From Poindextera sp036272595 (lineage in GTDB: Bacteria; Pseudomonadota; Alphaproteobacteria; Caulobacterales; Caulobacteraceae), in assembly GCA_036272595.1 (NCBI GenBank), contig DATAYM010000014.1, positions 1-64,000 on the forward strand: a stretch of DNA of 64,000 nucleotides, written 5' to 3'. A program made the translations under genes and the position numbers. The notes under the pieces were generated by a model, which searched no databases, was not told the DNA's origin, and saw only the letters and a list, made by a program, of their open reading frames with translations. This document shows positions 1-11,164 of the stretch, one piece after another (position 1 is the first letter of the stretch; the number at the start of each line of letters is the position of its first letter).

Positions 1-1866
1 CCAGGTTTCCGCGGGGATGGCCAGATCCCGTGTCGTACCATCCTTGAACGTGATCCGCGCCGTCGCCGGCAGCACCATCTGGCCGCGGTTGCTGACGGTG
101 ATCATCGCGCCTTTGCCGGGATCGCCATCGACGTAGGTCACGCCGTCCACCGCCAGGTCGAGCGCCCAGTTGTGGAAGAACCAGGCGCGCCAGAACCAGG
201 AGAGGTCTTCGCCCGACGCGCTGTCCATCGTCCTGAAGAAGTCGGACGGCTGCGGGTGCTTGTAGGCCCAGTCGCGGATGAACTTGCGGAAGGCCGGGTC
301 GAACCGGTCCGGCCCGAGGATGTCTTCGCGCAGCAGGGTCAGGCCGTAGGCGGTCTTGAAGTAGCTGATCGGGTGGCCGTAGGCGCCGGTGATGGCGTCG
401 GCGCGGGTCATGATCGGCGGGGCCTTGGGGTCGGCGATCAGGGCGGCGATCTGCTCGCCCGGCGTGCCCTGGCCCGGCGCATATTCGGGGTCGCGCTTCG
501 GCCCATAGACGCCGTTCTGGAAGACGTCGGACTCCTTGACGTCGATGAAGGTGTTCAGCCCCTCGTCCATCCACGCCCAACGCCGCTCGTCGGTGCCGAC
601 GATCATCGGAAAATAGGAATGGCCGATCTCGTGCACGGTGATCCAGAACAGGGTCTTGCCGCTGTCCGCGGCGCTGTCGAACAGCACCGCCGGGTATTCC
701 ATGCCGCCGACCGGGCCGGCCACATTGACCGCGTTCGGCCAGGGATAGACGAACCAGCGGCGGGAAAAATCCTCGATGGCGAACTTCAGGTATTCGGTCG
801 AACGGCCCCAGGCGGCGTCGCCGGCGCTCTCCACCGGGTAGACCGACTGGGCGAGCGCGGTCTTGCCGTCCGGCAGGTTGATGCGCGCGGCGTCCCAGAT
901 GAAGGCGCGCGAGGCGGCGAAGGCGACGTCCCGGGTGTGTTCCATGTGGAAACGCCAGGTCCTGGTCTGGGTCTCGTCCCCGGGCGGGGCCGCGGCGACG
1001 TCGTCGGGCGAGCGGATCATCACCGTCGCGTCGCTGCCCCTGGCCTGGTCCAGCCGCGACCGCTCGGCCGGCGTCAGCACCTCCTCCGGGTTCATCAGCT
1101 GGCCGGAGCCGGCGACGATCATGTCGGCCGGCACGGTGACCGCGTAGTCGAAGGTCCCGTATTCCAGGTAAAATTCCTGGCCCAGATAGGGCAGCGTGTC
1201 CCAGCCGTGCACGTCGTCATAGACCTGCATGCGCGGATACCACTGGGCGATGTCATAGAGTTCGCCGTTCCTGGACTCGATCCAGCCGGTGCGGCCGCCG
1301 AACGCCCCGGGCACGGTGTAGTGGTAGCGGATGCGCAGGCGCACCTGGCCGCCGGCCGGCTTCAGCGGCGCCGGCAGGGTCACCCGCAGCCGGGTGTCGC
1401 TGACCAGATGCTCGGCCGGGGCGAAGCCGCCGCCGCTCTCGATCTCCACCGAATCCAGCCCATAGCCGTCGGTGAACTGGGTGCGCGCCCGGCCGCTGGC
1501 GAAACCGGAGCGGGCGTCCTTGCGGTAGGTGTTCTGGTCCAGCTGCACCCACAGCTCGTCCAGCACGTCGGGGCTGTTGTTGGTGTAGGTGATGGTCTCC
1601 TCGCCGGTCAGGGTCTTGGTCTTCGGCTCGAGCCTGGCGGCGATCGCGTAGTCGGCGCGGTTCTGCCAATAGTCCGGCCCCGGGGCGCCGCTTCCGGAGC
1701 GGTAGCGGTTCGGCGACGGCGGCGCGTCCAGCGGCGCGAAGGTGAGCTGCGGATCGTAGGGGTTCGCCGGCGCGGGCGGCGCGGCGGGCGGCGGCGATGC
1801 CGGCTGCGCCCGGGCGGCGCCCGCGACGCCCAGCGCCAGCACAACGGCGATCAACAAGGTGCGCAT
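1..1866 (-). CDS. M1 family zinc metallopeptidase (C-terminus cut by window start)
   Basis: Secreted aminopeptidase-like zinc protease. The start at 1866 gives a typical signal peptide (MRTLLIAVVLALGV, then AARAQP), followed by a proline/alanine-rich linker. The N-terminal beta domain runs to about residue 300. The gluzincin motif HEIGH sits at residues 412-416 and the third zinc ligand Glu at 435 in WMDEGLNTF, which is exactly HExxH-x18-E. The sequence GGMEYP just before is the usual substrate-binding GxMEN-like loop with Asn replaced by Tyr, as seen in divergent bacterial M1 proteins. The first 622 codons are visible and the reading frame is open to base 1, so the C-terminal helical domain is outside the window. 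A GGAG precedes the start. The family is secure; the substrate is unknown. Confidence 0.93.
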   Translation of the reverse strand, partial: MRTLLIAVVLALGVAGAARAQPASPPPAAPPAPANPYDPQLTFAPLDAPPSPNRYRSGSGAPGPDYWQNRADYAIAARLEPKTKTLTGEETITYTNNSPDVLDELWVQLDQNTYRKDARSGFASGRARTQFTDGYGLDSVEIESGGGFAPAEHLVSDTRLRVTLPAPLKPAGGQVRLRIRYHYTVPGAFGGRTGWIESRNGELYDIAQWYPRMQVYDDVHGWDTLPYLGQEFYLEYGTFDYAVTVPADMIVAGSGQLMNPEEVLTPAERSRLDQARGSDATVMIRSPDDVAAAPPGDETQTRTWRFHMEHTRDVAFAASRAFIWDAARINLPDGKTALAQSVYPVESAGDAAWGRSTEYLKFAIEDFSRRWFVYPWPNAVNVAGPVGGMEYPAVLFDSAADSGKTLFWITVHEIGHSYFPMIVGTDERRWAWMDEGLNTFIDVKESDVFQNGVYGPKRDPEYAPGQGTPGEQIAALIADPKAPPIMTRADAITGAYGHPISYFKTAYGLTLLREDILGPDRFDPAFRKFIRDWAYKHPQPSDFFRTMDSASGEDLSWFWRAWFFHNWALDLAVDGVTYVDGDPGKGAMITVSNRGQMVLPATARITFKDGTTRDLAIPAETW

Positions 1867-1992
1867 CAAAGCTCCGATCCCGACCCCAACGGTCCAGCTT
1901 CAACAGTTAGGGGCTAAGCGCGGCGCTGAGAAGCGGCGGTTGTGGGCGCCCTGGACCGGGCATAGGCTCGCCTCATTCAAAGGAGGCGCCCC

Positions 1993-2847
1993 ATGGAACA
2001 GGTCGATATTGAACGCGACGTCGTTTTCCACGACGCGGGCGGCCGCCCGCTCAAGCTGGACATCTACCAGCCCCGGGGCGCGCGAAACGGCGCGGCGGTG
2101 CTGCTGCTGCACGGTGGCGGCTGGTCGCGCGGGTCCAAGGACATGCTGGCGCCGCACGCCACGGCGCTGGCGGAGCAGGGGTTCGTCGCCGTCGCCTCCG
2201 AATACCGGCTGACCGGCGAGGCGAGGTTCCCGGCCCAGATCCACGATGCCAAGCGGGCGATCCGCTGGGTTCGCGGCCACGCCGGCGAACTGGGCTTCGA
2301 CCCCGACCGCCTCTGCCTCGAGGGCCACTCCGCCGGCGCGCACCTGGCGCTGCTGGCGGCCGGGACCCCGGATGACGCCCGGCTCGATCCGCCGGAAGGC
2401 TCCGGCGGGGTCTCGGCGGCCGTGGCCGCGGTGGCGGCGATCTATCCGCCGGTGCTGTTCCACATCGGCGAGACCCGCCCGTCCGGCGGCCTGGCCGCGC
2501 GGTCGCTGCCCGGGGCGGACGACTCGGAAGAGGCGGCCAGGCTGGCCAGCCCGATCGAGCACGTCTCGGCCAGGCTGCCGCCGGTCATGCTGCTGCACGG
2601 CGACGCCGACAAGGTGGTCCCGGTCAGCGCCTCGCGCCGCTACGAGGAGCGGGTGCGCGCCGCCGGCGGCAAGGTCGACCTGCACATCTTCGCCGGCCTG
2701 CCGCACGGCTTCGGCAACCACGAGCAGTTCCGGCCGATGATGATGGCCATGATCGGCGGCTTCTTCCGCCGCACCGTCGCCGACCCGCAAGCCTTCGCCT
2801 TCGGCCCTCCACCGGCCCAGCGAGCCGCGACGCCGGTTCCAGCCTGA
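1993..2847 (+). CDS. alpha/beta hydrolase (esterase/lipase, BD-FAE/HSL type)
   Basis: Cytoplasmic serine hydrolase of 284 residues. The oxyanion-hole motif HGGGW is at residues 40-44 and the nucleophile elbow GHSAG has Ser113. The acid is probably Asp206 in HGDADKVVP, and the base is His238 in LPHGF. This is the order seen in carboxylesterases that act on short acyl esters. No signal peptide is present. A strong AAAGGAGG lies 7 bases before the ATG. It is transcribed divergently from the M1 peptidase with a short shared upstream region, so it probably has its own promoter. The substrate cannot be told from sequence. Confidence 0.93.
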   Translation: MEQVDIERDVVFHDAGGRPLKLDIYQPRGARNGAAVLLLHGGGWSRGSKDMLAPHATALAEQGFVAVASEYRLTGEARFPAQIHDAKRAIRWVRGHAGELGFDPDRLCLEGHSAGAHLALLAAGTPDDARLDPPEGSGGVSAAVAAVAAIYPPVLFHIGETRPSGGLAARSLPGADDSEEAARLASPIEHVSARLPPVMLLHGDADKVVPVSASRRYEERVRAAGGKVDLHIFAGLPHGFGNHEQFRPMMMAMIGGFFRRTVADPQAFAFGPPPAQRAATPVPA

Positions 2848-2885
2848 CAGGGAGCCGGAACCCCAGCACGTATTAAAATCCGCTC

Positions 2886-2903
2886 ATTCCCGCGAAGGCG
2901 GGA
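2886..2903. repeat. small palindrome of the TTCCCGCGAAGGCGGGAA type
   Basis: A short inverted repeat, TTCCCGC-gaag-GCGGGAA, lies just after the hydrolase stop and before the larger inverted repeat. This form is a frequent intergenic element in GC-rich proteobacterial genomes. It could act as a weak hairpin at the end of the upstream transcript. Confidence 0.6.
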
Positions 2904-2917
2904 ACCCGGTTTTTTCG

Positions 2918-3011
2918 ACCACGAAGGGCACAAAGCACACAAAGGTCACGAAGAAGGAAAAAGGATCAGCGGCCCCTTGGTGTCCTTCGTGTGCTTTGTG
3001 CCCTTCGTGGT
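2918..3011. repeat. large inverted repeat, 23-bp perfect arms
   Basis: Bases 2918-2940 and 2989-3011 are perfect reverse complements (23 bp), with a 48-base spacer. The arms contain the CACGAAGG-GCACAAAG type of short periodic motif found as intergenic repeats in many bacteria. It lies between the convergent ends of the hydrolase and the aldolase/dehydrogenase, so it could work as a bidirectional terminator. It may also be a mobile palindromic repeat. No coding capacity was seen. Confidence 0.8.
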
Positions 3012-3093
3012 TCAATCTGAGCGCGACAACGCCCAGAGTTCGCAAAGGGAAGAGCCAGGTCCCCGCCTTGGCGGAAGGAGCGGATTTGAAGGC

Positions 3094-5205
<2,112 letters not shown>

Positions 5206-5431
5206 TCGACAACTCCGGTTGCGGGGCGGGGCGCCAGGGCGAATTACCGCGGCCAAGGCCCCGTTTCAATCATGATCGCGCAGAATCGCGCAAGAACCAT
5301 CGCGCCCCTGAAGCTGGCGGCCCCGGTCGCGGATTGACACCCGGCAAGGCGGGCGTGAGGTTCAAGTTCGCGCTCCCTTGCCCGCCAGCCGCCGCTGGCC
5401 CCCGGAAGCGCCAGCAAGAGAAGAAAAGTCG

Positions 5432-6403
5432 ATGATCAACGCTTCCAGTCCTTTGCGCATCGGCCTCCTGGCCGCGTCCAAGATCGCGGTGACGGCGGTG
5501 ATCGCGCCGGCCAAGGCGCGCGAGGACGTGGTGGTCACCGCGGTCGCCGCCCGCGATCCGGCGCGCGCCCGCGCCTATGCCGACAGCCACGGCATCGAGG
5601 CCGTCGCCGAGGACTACGCCGCCCTCATCGCCCGCGACGACGTCGACGTGGTCTATGTCGGCTCGCCGATCGCCAACCATGCCGAATGGACCATCCGCGC
5701 CGCCGAGGCCGGCAAGGCGGTGCTGTGCGAAAAGGCCTTCGCCCTCAACGCCGGCGAGGCCCGCGCCATGGTCGCCGCCGCGAACGCCGCCGACCGACCC
5801 TTGCTGGAGGCCTTCCACTACCGCTTCCACAACGTCATCCGCCGGGCCGAGGCCATCGTGCGATCGGGCGAGCTGGGCCGGCTGACCCGCGCCGACGCGA
5901 GTTTCGAGGCCGTCATCCCCTATTCCCCGGACGAGATCCGCTGGCGCGCCGACCAGGGCGGCGGCGCCCTCGGCGACCTGGGCAGCTATCCGGCCCACGC
6001 CCTGCGCACCCTGGTCGGCGCCGAGCCGGAGGTGACGAGCGCGAAGATCGAGATGTGGGAAGGGGTCGATGCGGCCACAGCGGCGGAGCTGCGCTTTCCC
6101 GGCGACCTGGCCGCCAGCCTGCGCTGCTCCATGGTCGCCGAGCGCTTCGACGCCAGCCTGACCCTCACCGGCGAACGCGGCCAGCTCAGCATCAGGAACT
6201 TCATCGGCCCGCAGATGGGCTGCTCGTTCCGGGTACGGATCGGCGATGAGAGCCGCAGCGAGCCCACCGACGGACCCACCACCTACGCCGCCCAGCTGGA
6301 GCATCTGGTCGAGGTGATGGGCGAAGGAACCACGCCGCTGACCGGCGGCGCCGACGCCATCGCCAACCTCGAGCTGATGGACGCCATTCGCGCGGCGGCG
6401 TAG
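5432..6403 (+). CDS. Gfo/Idh/MocA family NAD(P)-dependent oxidoreductase
   Basis: A 323-residue dehydrogenase. The N-terminal Rossmann fold begins RIGLLAASKIA, with VVYVGSPIANHAEW following. The family EKP-like motif is here CEKAF, with Lys as the catalytic residue. The C-terminal alpha/beta domain contains FHYRFHN and GGGALGDLGSYPAHALR, typical of sugar-oxidising members such as glucose-fructose oxidoreductase and trans-dihydrodiol dehydrogenase types. It lacks a Tat signal, so it is cytoplasmic. It lies 34 bases before the GH3 glucosidase and is probably cotranscribed with it. It is divergent from the RhaD-like gene. It likely oxidises or epimerises a sugar freed by the glucosidase. Confidence 0.9.
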   Translation: MINASSPLRIGLLAASKIAVTAVIAPAKAREDVVVTAVAARDPARARAYADSHGIEAVAEDYAALIARDDVDVVYVGSPIANHAEWTIRAAEAGKAVLCEKAFALNAGEARAMVAAANAADRPLLEAFHYRFHNVIRRAEAIVRSGELGRLTRADASFEAVIPYSPDEIRWRADQGGGALGDLGSYPAHALRTLVGAEPEVTSAKIEMWEGVDAATAAELRFPGDLAASLRCSMVAERFDASLTLTGERGQLSIRNFIGPQMGCSFRVRIGDESRSEPTDGPTTYAAQLEHLVEVMGEGTTPLTGGADAIANLELMDAIRAAA

Positions 6404-6437
6404 CAACACTTCAAGTCGAAGAGAGGAGACGCCCGAC

Positions 6438-8939
6438 ATGGCGACCGACGCCACCACCCTGCCGGAAGCGGTCTACCAGGACCCCTCCCGGCCGGTCGAG
6501 GCCCGGGTGGCGGACCTGCTGGCGCGCCTGACCCTGGAGGAAAAGGTGGCGTTGATGGCCGGAGCCTCCGCCTTCCGGCTCGAGGGGGTCGAGCGCCTGG
6601 GCGTGCCCGCCCTCGGCATGACCGACGGGCCGACCGGGGTGCGCTCCAACACCGGCCAGATGGCCACGGTCTTCCCCGTCGCCGTGGCGCTGGCCGCCAC
6701 CTTCAATCCCGACCTGACCCGCGAGGTGGCCGGCGCCATCGCCCGCGAGGCCATCGCGCTGGGCGAACAGGTGGTGCTGGCGCCGACCATCAACATCGTG
6801 CGCACCCCGCTCTGGGGCCGCAATTTCGAGACCTATTCCGAGGACCCCTACCTGACCGCCGAACTGGCCATCGGCTTCGTCGAGGGCCTGCAGGGCGAGG
6901 GGATCGGCGCCTCGCTGAAACACTATGCCGCCAACAATCAGGAAGAGCGGCGCATGGACGTCAGCGTCGAGGTCGACGAGCGGACCTTGCGCGAAATCTA
7001 CCTGTCGGCGTTCGAGGCGACCGTCAAGGCGGCCAATCCGTGGACGGTCATGGCCTCCTACAACAAGCTGCGCGGCAGCTACGCCAGCGAGAACATCCAC
7101 CTGTTGCAGAAGATCCTGAAGGGCGAATGGGCCTATGACGGGGCGGTGGTCTCCGACTGGGGCGCCGTCCACTCGACCGTGCCGGCGGCCAGCAATGGCC
7201 TTGACCTCGAAATGCCCGGTCCGCCGGTCTATTTCGGCGCCAAGCTGCTGGCCGCGGTCAAGGCCGGCCAAGTCGCCGAGGCGCGCATCGACGACGCGGC
7301 GCGGCGGCTGGTCCGGCTGATCCTGCGCGCCGGCCTGCTGGACGGCGTCAAGCGCGAGGGCGAGCTCCGCAGCGACCGCCATCGCCACATCGCCCGCCGC
7401 GCCGCCGAGGAGGCCATCGTCCTGCTCAAGAACGACGGCGGCCTGCTGCCGCTGGACGCCGAGTCCCTGAAGACCCTGGCGGTGATCGGGCCGAACGCCA
7501 ACTTCATCCGCCTGCAGGGCGACGGCAGCTCGCGGGTCTCCACCGACCGCTGGCCGACGCCGCTGGAAAGCCTGGGCGCGCGCCTGCCCAAGACCAGGCT
7601 GATCTATGCCCAGGGCGGCGACGCCGAGCCGGCGCCGCCCCAGGCCCAGGCGCGCATGTTCAGCCCGACGGAGACGCGCGAGGCGCCGGGGCTGACGGCC
7701 GAATATTTCACCAGCAAGGACTTCTCCAGCCCGCCGGTGCGCACCAATCACGAGCGCCGGCTGCTGCGCTGGATCTCGACCCGCGGCGCCGGCCACAACG
7801 CCAGCCGCTACGCCGCCCTGCGCTGGAGCGGCTTCTTCTGGCCGGAAATGGACGGCGCCTACGAGATTTCCGTGCGCGGCGACGGCGCGACCCGCCTCGT
7901 CATCGGCGACCAGACCCTGATCGATTTCACCGACGACGGCCGCGAGGATGTGCTCGACCTGATGGGCGGCGCCGCGCTGCGCCGCACCGGTGCGGTCGAG
8001 CTGAAGGCCGGCCGCGCCTACCGGTTCAGCCTCGAATATGTCTGGGCCGACGCCCGGCCGGGCGCCGCGGCCGAGACCCTGTCGCTGGGCCTGCGCCAGC
8101 CGCCCGGCGAGATCGAATCGGCGGTGGCCGCGGCGCGGCAGGCCGACGCCGTGGTGCTGGTGGTCGGCTCGTCCTCGCGGACGGAATCGGAAGGCTATGA
8201 CCGCAAGACCATCGACTTGCCGGGCGAGCAGGACGTGCTGATCGAGCAGGTCGCCGCCGCCAATCCCCGCACGATCGTGGTGGTCAACGCCGGCGCCGCC
8301 ATGGCCATGCCCTGGATCGACAAGGTCGCGGCGGTGGTCCAGGTCTGGCTGCCCGGCGAGGAGGGACCGGACGCCCTGACCAGCATCCTGCTCGGCGAGA
8401 TCTCGCCGTCGGGGCGGCTGCCGGTCACCTTCCCCAGGCGGCTGGAGGACAATCCGGCCTATGGCTTCTACCCGGGCGGCGACAGCGTCGCCTATGGCGA
8501 GGGCCTCGGCGTCGGCTATCGCCATTATGACCTGAAGCGGATCGAGCCGCTGTTCGCCTTCGGCCATGGCCTGACCTATGGCGACTTCGCCTATGCCGAT
8601 CTGGTCGCGCCGGCGAGCGCCAAGGCCGGCGCGCCGGTCGAGGTGACGATGACCCTGACCAATATCGGCAAGCGCACGGCGGCCGAGACGGTGCAGATCT
8701 ACGTCGGGCCGGTGAATCCCTCCAAGCCGACGCCGCCGAAGGCGCTGAAGGCCTTCGCCAAGGTCGAGCTGAAGCCCGGCGAGAGCCGGACCGTCGCCTT
8801 CAGCCTCGCCGACCGCGCCTTCGCCCACTACGACGAAGCCCTCGGCAGCTGGGCGGTCGAACCGGGCGCCTACGACATATTGGCCGCCGCCTCGGCGAGC
8901 GACGTGCGGCTGAAGGCGCGGGTGGAGATCACAGGCTGA
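6438..8939 (+). CDS. glycoside hydrolase family 3 beta-glucosidase with PA14 insert
   Basis: An 833-residue GH3 enzyme. The (alpha/beta)8 domain carries TDGPTGVR and the nucleophile Asp240 in VVSDWGAV. A second alpha/beta sandwich domain is interrupted at about residues 410-530 by a PA14-type insert (LTAEYF, then WSGFFWPEMDGAYEI). A fibronectin-III-like domain closes the protein (VTMTLTNIGKR). PA14-inserted GH3 enzymes cleave beta-glucosides and related aryl- or oligosaccharides. No signal peptide is visible, so it should hydrolyse imported saccharides in the cytoplasm. A clear GAGAGGAG precedes the ATG. It is cotranscribed with the upstream Gfo/Idh gene. Confidence 0.94.
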   Translation: MATDATTLPEAVYQDPSRPVEARVADLLARLTLEEKVALMAGASAFRLEGVERLGVPALGMTDGPTGVRSNTGQMATVFPVAVALAATFNPDLTREVAGAIAREAIALGEQVVLAPTINIVRTPLWGRNFETYSEDPYLTAELAIGFVEGLQGEGIGASLKHYAANNQEERRMDVSVEVDERTLREIYLSAFEATVKAANPWTVMASYNKLRGSYASENIHLLQKILKGEWAYDGAVVSDWGAVHSTVPAASNGLDLEMPGPPVYFGAKLLAAVKAGQVAEARIDDAARRLVRLILRAGLLDGVKREGELRSDRHRHIARRAAEEAIVLLKNDGGLLPLDAESLKTLAVIGPNANFIRLQGDGSSRVSTDRWPTPLESLGARLPKTRLIYAQGGDAEPAPPQAQARMFSPTETREAPGLTAEYFTSKDFSSPPVRTNHERRLLRWISTRGAGHNASRYAALRWSGFFWPEMDGAYEISVRGDGATRLVIGDQTLIDFTDDGREDVLDLMGGAALRRTGAVELKAGRAYRFSLEYVWADARPGAAAETLSLGLRQPPGEIESAVAAARQADAVVLVVGSSSRTESEGYDRKTIDLPGEQDVLIEQVAAANPRTIVVVNAGAAMAMPWIDKVAAVVQVWLPGEEGPDALTSILLGEISPSGRLPVTFPRRLEDNPAYGFYPGGDSVAYGEGLGVGYRHYDLKRIEPLFAFGHGLTYGDFAYADLVAPASAKAGAPVEVTMTLTNIGKRTAAETVQIYVGPVNPSKPTPPKALKAFAKVELKPGESRTVAFSLADRAFAHYDEALGSWAVEPGAYDILAAASASDVRLKARVEITG

Positions 8940-8976
8940 GTCCACAGACCGGTGACCGGCCGCGCCCACCTCTCAA

Positions 8977-9100
8977 CCGTCATCCCCCGCTAGCGAAGCG
9001 GACTGCGAAGCAGAGGCGCGTAGCAGCCAATGCGGGGGACCCATAAACACTCGCGTTCGACGGTGATCATGGGTGGCCCGAACAAGTCGGGCCATGACGG
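8977..9100. repeat. mosaic of palindromic intergenic repeats
   Basis: Two elements sit between the convergent GH3 and DeoR genes. One is CCCCCGC (8984-8990) paired with GCGGGGG (9032-9038). The other is TGGCCCG-aacaagt-CGGGCCA (9074-9094), followed by TGACGGAAAAAA. Both resemble REP-like families dispersed in alphaproteobacterial genomes. The second hairpin may terminate transcripts from either side. Confidence 0.6.
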
Positions 9101-9106
9101 AAAAAA

Positions 9107-9886
9107 CTACCGCGCGATGATCACCTCGACGTCGTGAGCCTTGAGCAGGTCGAGGTCGGCTTCGCGCAGGCCGGCGTCGGTGATGACGGTGTCGATGTCG
9201 TCCAGATCGCAGACCAGGAAGGTCGCCGAGCCGCGGAACTTGCTGGAATCGGCCAGCACGATCAGCTGGTCGGCCTTGTCCATCAGCTTCTGCTCGGCCT
9301 GGATCAGCACCACGTCCGCCTGCATCAGGCCGCGCGGGCCGATGGCGGCGGCGCCCATGAACAGCTTGCTGGCGTGATAGCGGTTGATGCCGTCGTCCTC
9401 GAACGGGCTGAGGATGATGTTCTGTTCACGGAAGACCGCGCCGCCCGGCACGGACACCCGCGCGCCGGGTTGCGGCAGCAGTTCGCCGACGATGTGCAGG
9501 GAATTGGTCAGCACCTGCAGGTTCAACCCTTCCAGGTGCGAGCACATCTGGAAGGTGGTGGTGCCGCCGTCGATGATGATCGCCTCGCCGCGCTCGCACA
9601 GCTTGGCTGCCGCTCGGCCGATGGCGGCCTTTTCCTCGGCGAAGCGGGCCTTGTTCTCCTCGAACGACGCCCCGACCAGCCGGTCGCTGGACACCGGCTT
9701 GGCGCCGTTGCGCAACCGCGCGCCGCCGCGCACCCGCTCGATCAGGCCCTCGGCGTCCAATCGCTCGAGATCGCGGCGGATGGTGGCCGATGACGCCTCC
9801 AGCCGGTCGCACAGCTGCTTGAACGAGATGAAGCCCTGGCTGTTGAGCAGTCGGGTGATTTCGGCGTCCCGTTGGGCGGCGTGCAT
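9107..9886 (-). CDS. DeoR/GlpR family transcriptional repressor
   Basis: A 259-residue regulator. The N-terminal winged helix-turn-helix (residues 1-60) has the DeoR signature SSATIRRDLERLDAEGL. The C-terminal sugar-phosphate isomerase-like sensor domain contains DGGTTTFQM and ends LLKAHDVEVI. Members repress sugar catabolic genes and respond to phosphorylated sugars. I prefer the start at 9886 (MHAAQRDAEI), where AAAGG is well placed. An upstream in-frame ATG at 10009 would add 41 basic, non-conserved residues. It sits beside the RhaD-like, Gfo/Idh and GH3 genes, so it is the likely controller of that sugar cluster (inference); rhizobial rhamnose regulators are also DeoR-type. Confidence 0.92.
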   Translation of the reverse strand: MHAAQRDAEITRLLNSQGFISFKQLCDRLEASSATIRRDLERLDAEGLIERVRGGARLRNGAKPVSSDRLVGASFEENKARFAEEKAAIGRAAAKLCERGEAIIIDGGTTTFQMCSHLEGLNLQVLTNSLHIVGELLPQPGARVSVPGGAVFREQNIILSPFEDDGINRYHASKLFMGAAAIGPRGLMQADVVLIQAEQKLMDKADQLIVLADSSKFRGSATFLVCDLDDIDTVITDAGLREADLDLLKAHDVEVIIAR

Positions 9887-10177
9887 CCCATGCCTTTGAG
9901 CGAAATTGGACTCGAATGAGCAGGCTAGCACTTCCCGCCGCCGCTTGGGGAGTGGCCGGCGGGATTCCTCGCCGGTTGACTGAGCACGCCTGACGGCCCT
10001 ATGCAGCAAGCGTCACCGACGTGGGTCGGGTGAACGGACGAGGACCGATGACCGCTCGATACGGCTCGATGTTCGCAAATATGTGCCCGCTTCTCACCGA
10101 AGCGGCGCCGTCGTTTGCGCTCATTACCGCCGAGCGCTCCCGCTCCTTCTCCCTCACCCCTTCATCCGAAAAATCCC

Positions 10178-11164
10178 ATGTCAGCCGTCATCACCGCCCA
10201 GGATCTCCGCAAGACCTACCGCTACGCTAGCCGGCGCGGCGGCGTCCTTGGCGCGATCGGCGGCGCCTTTGCTCCCGACTACAAACTGATCGAGGCGGTC
10301 GACGGCGTCTCGTTCGAGATCGCCGCCGGCGAGCGCGTGGCGATCATCGGCCCGAACGGCGCCGGCAAGTCGACGACCTTGAAGATGCTGTCCGGCGTCC
10401 TGGAGCCCACCAGCGGCGAAGCCAGCGTGTTCGGCTTCACCCCCTGGGCCCAGCGCAAGGCGCTGGCCTACCGGATCGGGGTGGTGTTCGGACAGCGCTC
10501 GCAGCTGTGGGGCGAACTGCCGGCGCGCGATTCCTTCGCCCTGCTCGGCCACATCTACGACCAGCGCGGCGCGGCGTTCGATCGGCGGCTACAGGCGCTG
10601 ATCGAGCGGTTCGAGCTGGGCGCGCTCATGGACCAGCCGGTGCAGCGGATGTCGCTGGGCCAGCGGATGCGCTGCGAGATCACCGCCAGCCTGCTGCACG
10701 CGCCGTCGCTGCTGTTCCTCGACGAGCCGACCATCGGGCTGGACATCACCGCCAAGGCGGCGATCCGCGACTTCATCACCCAGAACGCCCGCGCGGAGGG
10801 TCAGACGGTGGTGCTGACCTCGCACGACACCCGCGACATCGAGCTGGTCTGCGACCGGGTGATCGTCATCAACCGCGGCCGGATCGTGGTCGATCAGCCC
10901 ACGGACCAGCTGCGCCGCCGCTTCCTGGCCCACAAGCTGGTGACGCTGCACGCGCCGTCGCGGAGCGTGCGGATCGACCTGCCCGGCGTGACGCGGCGGC
11001 CGAGCGAGCCGCACCTGGCGGTGTTCGAGATCGACACGCGCAAGGTGCGTGTCGAGCAGGCGCTCGCCGCGGCCCTGGACGGCGGCGGCATCGAGGACAT
11101 CACCATCGAAGACCCGCCGATGGAGGAGGTGGTTCGTGAGATCTATGCCGTCGCTCGCGATTGA
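10178..11164 (+). CDS. ABC exporter ATP-binding protein (COG4586 type)
   Basis: The 328-residue ATPase of an ABC-2 transporter. Walker A is IGPNGAGKSTT, the signature is MSLGQRMRCE, Walker B is LLFLDEPTIGLD, and the switch His is in LTSHDTRDIE. Compared with short ABC ATPases it has an N-terminal extension before the first strand and a C-terminal regulatory tail of about 90 residues. Both are usual in the family paired with two dissimilar 260-280-residue permeases. Substrates are unknown. It overlaps the first permease gene, so the three are one operon. The start at 10178 (MSAVITAQDLRK) begins directly before the conserved region. Confidence 0.92.
   Translation: MSAVITAQDLRKTYRYASRRGGVLGAIGGAFAPDYKLIEAVDGVSFEIAAGERVAIIGPNGAGKSTTLKMLSGVLEPTSGEASVFGFTPWAQRKALAYRIGVVFGQRSQLWGELPARDSFALLGHIYDQRGAAFDRRLQALIERFELGALMDQPVQRMSLGQRMRCEITASLLHAPSLLFLDEPTIGLDITAKAAIRDFITQNARAEGQTVVLTSHDTRDIELVCDRVIVINRGRIVVDQPTDQLRRRFLAHKLVTLHAPSRSVRIDLPGVTRRPSEPHLAVFEIDTRKVRVEQALAAALDGGGIEDITIEDPPMEEVVREIYAVARD

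Noticed and set aside
172..1917. Long open frame on the plus strand opposite the M1 peptidase
   Set aside because: It is antisense to a gene with intact HEIGH-x18-E and signal peptide. The translation is Arg/Gly/Val-rich without motifs, a GC-driven shadow.
6411..8969. 852-codon open frame antisense to the GH3 glucosidase
   Set aside because: The GH3 motifs and PA14 insert on the plus strand are unambiguous; the antisense product has no recognisable fold.
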